Under the pieces are notes generated by a model, which was not told the origin of the DNA, made no database searches, and saw only the letters and a list, made by a program, of their open reading frames with translations. A stretch of 5,444 nucleotides of DNA from Actinomycetota bacterium (lineage in GTDB: Bacteria > Margulisbacteria > Marinamargulisbacteria > SXXA01), in the NCBI GenBank assembly GCA_005791325.1, contig SXXA01000013.1:1-5444 (forward strand), written 5' to 3'. A program made the position numbers and the translations under genes. Positions 4,566 through 5,444 of the stretch are shown here, in pieces (the first letter of the stretch is position 1; the number at the start of each line of letters is the position of its first letter).

Positions 4566-5444
4566 GGGGGTTTATTTGCGCTATTTGGATGATTTGGATC
4601 GGGGGAATATGGGCCCATCCTGTGACGGACCGATTGGGTAAGCTAACCTATCGGTTTGTTTGGGCAACCCCAACGACGGCAACTCAATGGTTGCCAGTAT
4701 CGGGAACCTTAATCGCGAGCCAAGGTAATGTGATGACGGGGCAATCGAAGGTGGCGTTGGTATGGGATGGCATCACGGGAAAGGTGGCCCGGGAACTACC
4801 CATTGGACCGGTGCTTACGTGGGCAAGAACACCTGGTTCACTTTGGGTATCCAATTCACTCAATGGGGTGGGCGTTTGGTCGCTCAAAGACCCATTCAGT
4901 CGTCGTTGGCAACTGCCAACCGTCATTCCGATGCAATTGGCGTTGGATGATATGAATGCCGATGGGGTGGATGACGCCATTTGTCGTGGAACAACAGGCG
5001 TTTTGATGGCGATCCATGGGGGAAATGGGCGGGTATTGTGGCGGTATTCAGAACGGGTAGCATCGGTTGCCATAACGGTAGTGGATGTATCGGGGGATGG
5101 CATTCGAGATGTGTTGGCAACCAAGGGGCCTCGGATGCTGGCCATTAATGGGCGAAACGGTTCCCTTTTGTGGGGCGTGACCTGTAATGCCAAGGTGGTT
5201 GGGGTTCAGGTATTGGTAGATGATGTGGTGGCCCTCGATGATCGGGGAGGGGTATATTGGGTTGGTCATGATGGGAGAGTACGCTTAAAGGGAGATTCGG
5301 GGGTGAATTCACCCATCCAATTGGCCCCGCTTTCCGCTGATCGGGTGGTGGTCATGGGGAGCAATCAGGGGGTCATTGTGACCCGCTTTGGGGAGCGATA
5401 CCCCCTGCCCATGGCGGGGCTGGTTGCCGCTGTTGGTGCTCATC
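4559..5444 (+). CDS. Secreted beta-propeller protein with Asp-rich (FG-GAP/PQQ-like) repeats (3' partial)
   Basis: The frame from ATG 4559 stays open to the right edge (295 codons), so the protein is longer than seen. Residues 1-19 look like a signal peptide (Arg3, then a core rich in Ile, Trp and Gly, with cleavage likely after WA), placing it in the periplasm or outside. Two clear repeat units about 45 residues apart follow. Each has an Asp loop of the DxNxDGxxD type (Asp131, Asn133, Asp135, Asp139; then Asp176, Ser178, Asp180, Asp184), then LMAIHGGNGRVLW (149-161) or MLAINGRNGSLLW (193-205), the blade pattern of FG-GAP/VCBS and PQQ-like propellers. Weaker blades seem to lie at 66-117 and 220-245. 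Such propellers bind ligands or act in adhesion or envelope assembly; the role here is unknown. The ATG overlaps the recombinase stop by 7 bases (ATGGTAA), with only a weak GGTGG site three bases upstream, so translation probably depends on the gene before it. Confidence 0.8.
   Translation, partial: MVRGFICAIWMIWIGGIWAHPVTDRLGKLTYRFVWATPTTATQWLPVSGTLIASQGNVMTGQSKVALVWDGITGKVARELPIGPVLTWARTPGSLWVSNSLNGVGVWSLKDPFSRRWQLPTVIPMQLALDDMNADGVDDAICRGTTGVLMAIHGGNGRVLWRYSERVASVAITVVDVSGDGIRDVLATKGPRMLAINGRNGSLLWGVTCNAKVVGVQVLVDDVVALDDRGGVYWVGHDGRVRLKGDSGVNSPIQLAPLSADRVVVMGSNQGVIVTRFGERYPLPMAGLVAAVGAH
4940..5173 (+). repeat. Two propeller blade repeats with calcium-loop motifs
   Basis: Two consecutive units of about 45 codons each contain a DxNxDGxxD-type loop followed by a strand pair ending in NG-x-x-LW. 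The glycine-rich turns (GGNGRVLW and GRNGSLLW) and the Asp positions align one to one. The similarity is at protein level and degenerate in DNA, as expected for old propeller blades rather than a recent duplication. Confidence 0.65.

Noticed and set aside
4684..5193. 169-codon open frame on the minus strand
   Set aside because: It lies wholly opposite the propeller gene, which has a signal peptide and repeated blade motifs in its own frame. The minus-strand product shows no recognisable motif, and all neighbouring genes are on the plus strand.

Overview
The window comes from a bacterium and is almost entirely coding on the + strand. Seven genes run head to tail with gaps of at most 19 bases, and several overlap, so it reads as part of one long operon-like gene array. 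Both end genes run off the window. There is no RNA gene, CRISPR array, insertion sequence, transposon end or convincing terminator, and no stretch over about 20 bases is free of genes. The first gene has a signal peptide and an outer-membrane-type beta-barrel domain, so the organism is probably a diderm. Base composition is intermediate, with G clearly above C on the coding strand. Starts include ATG and probably one TTG. I cannot assign a phylum from this evidence.

Layout: (1) 2-1000, the 3' part of an exported protein with a helical, Pro-rich N-terminal region and a C-terminal beta barrel. (2) 1020-1247, a small single-cluster [4Fe-4S] ferredoxin. (3) 1240-2277, NadA quinolinate synthase with all three cluster cysteines, overlapping the ferredoxin by 8 bases. 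(4) 2274-3212, an extended-SDR (NAD-dependent sugar epimerase/dehydratase-like) protein, joined to nadA by an ATGA overlap. (5) 3227-3724, a cytoplasmic protein with the fold signature of M15_3 (D-Ala-D-Ala carboxypeptidase-like) peptidases. (6) 3669-4565, a complete XerC/XerD-family tyrosine recombinase, starting at TTG inside gene 5. (7) 4559 to the right edge, a secreted beta-propeller protein with Asp-rich Ca-loop-type repeats.

Only the ferredoxin-NadA pair suggests an obvious functional link: both are iron-sulfur proteins and their genes overlap. The rest mixes envelope, cofactor, recombination and unknown functions, as in the compact mixed operons of streamlined genomes. The most unusual feature is that two adjacent genes (4 and 5) keep clear family folds but have lost catalytic residues. 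In the SDR the Tyr-xxx-Lys pair is replaced by Phe and Leu. In the M15-like protein the metal-binding His and Asp of the first motif appear to be Tyr and Gln. Both reading frames are intact, so these look like maintained pseudoenzymes or proteins with changed chemistry rather than decaying genes. I see no recognisable defence, toxin-antitoxin or phage module.
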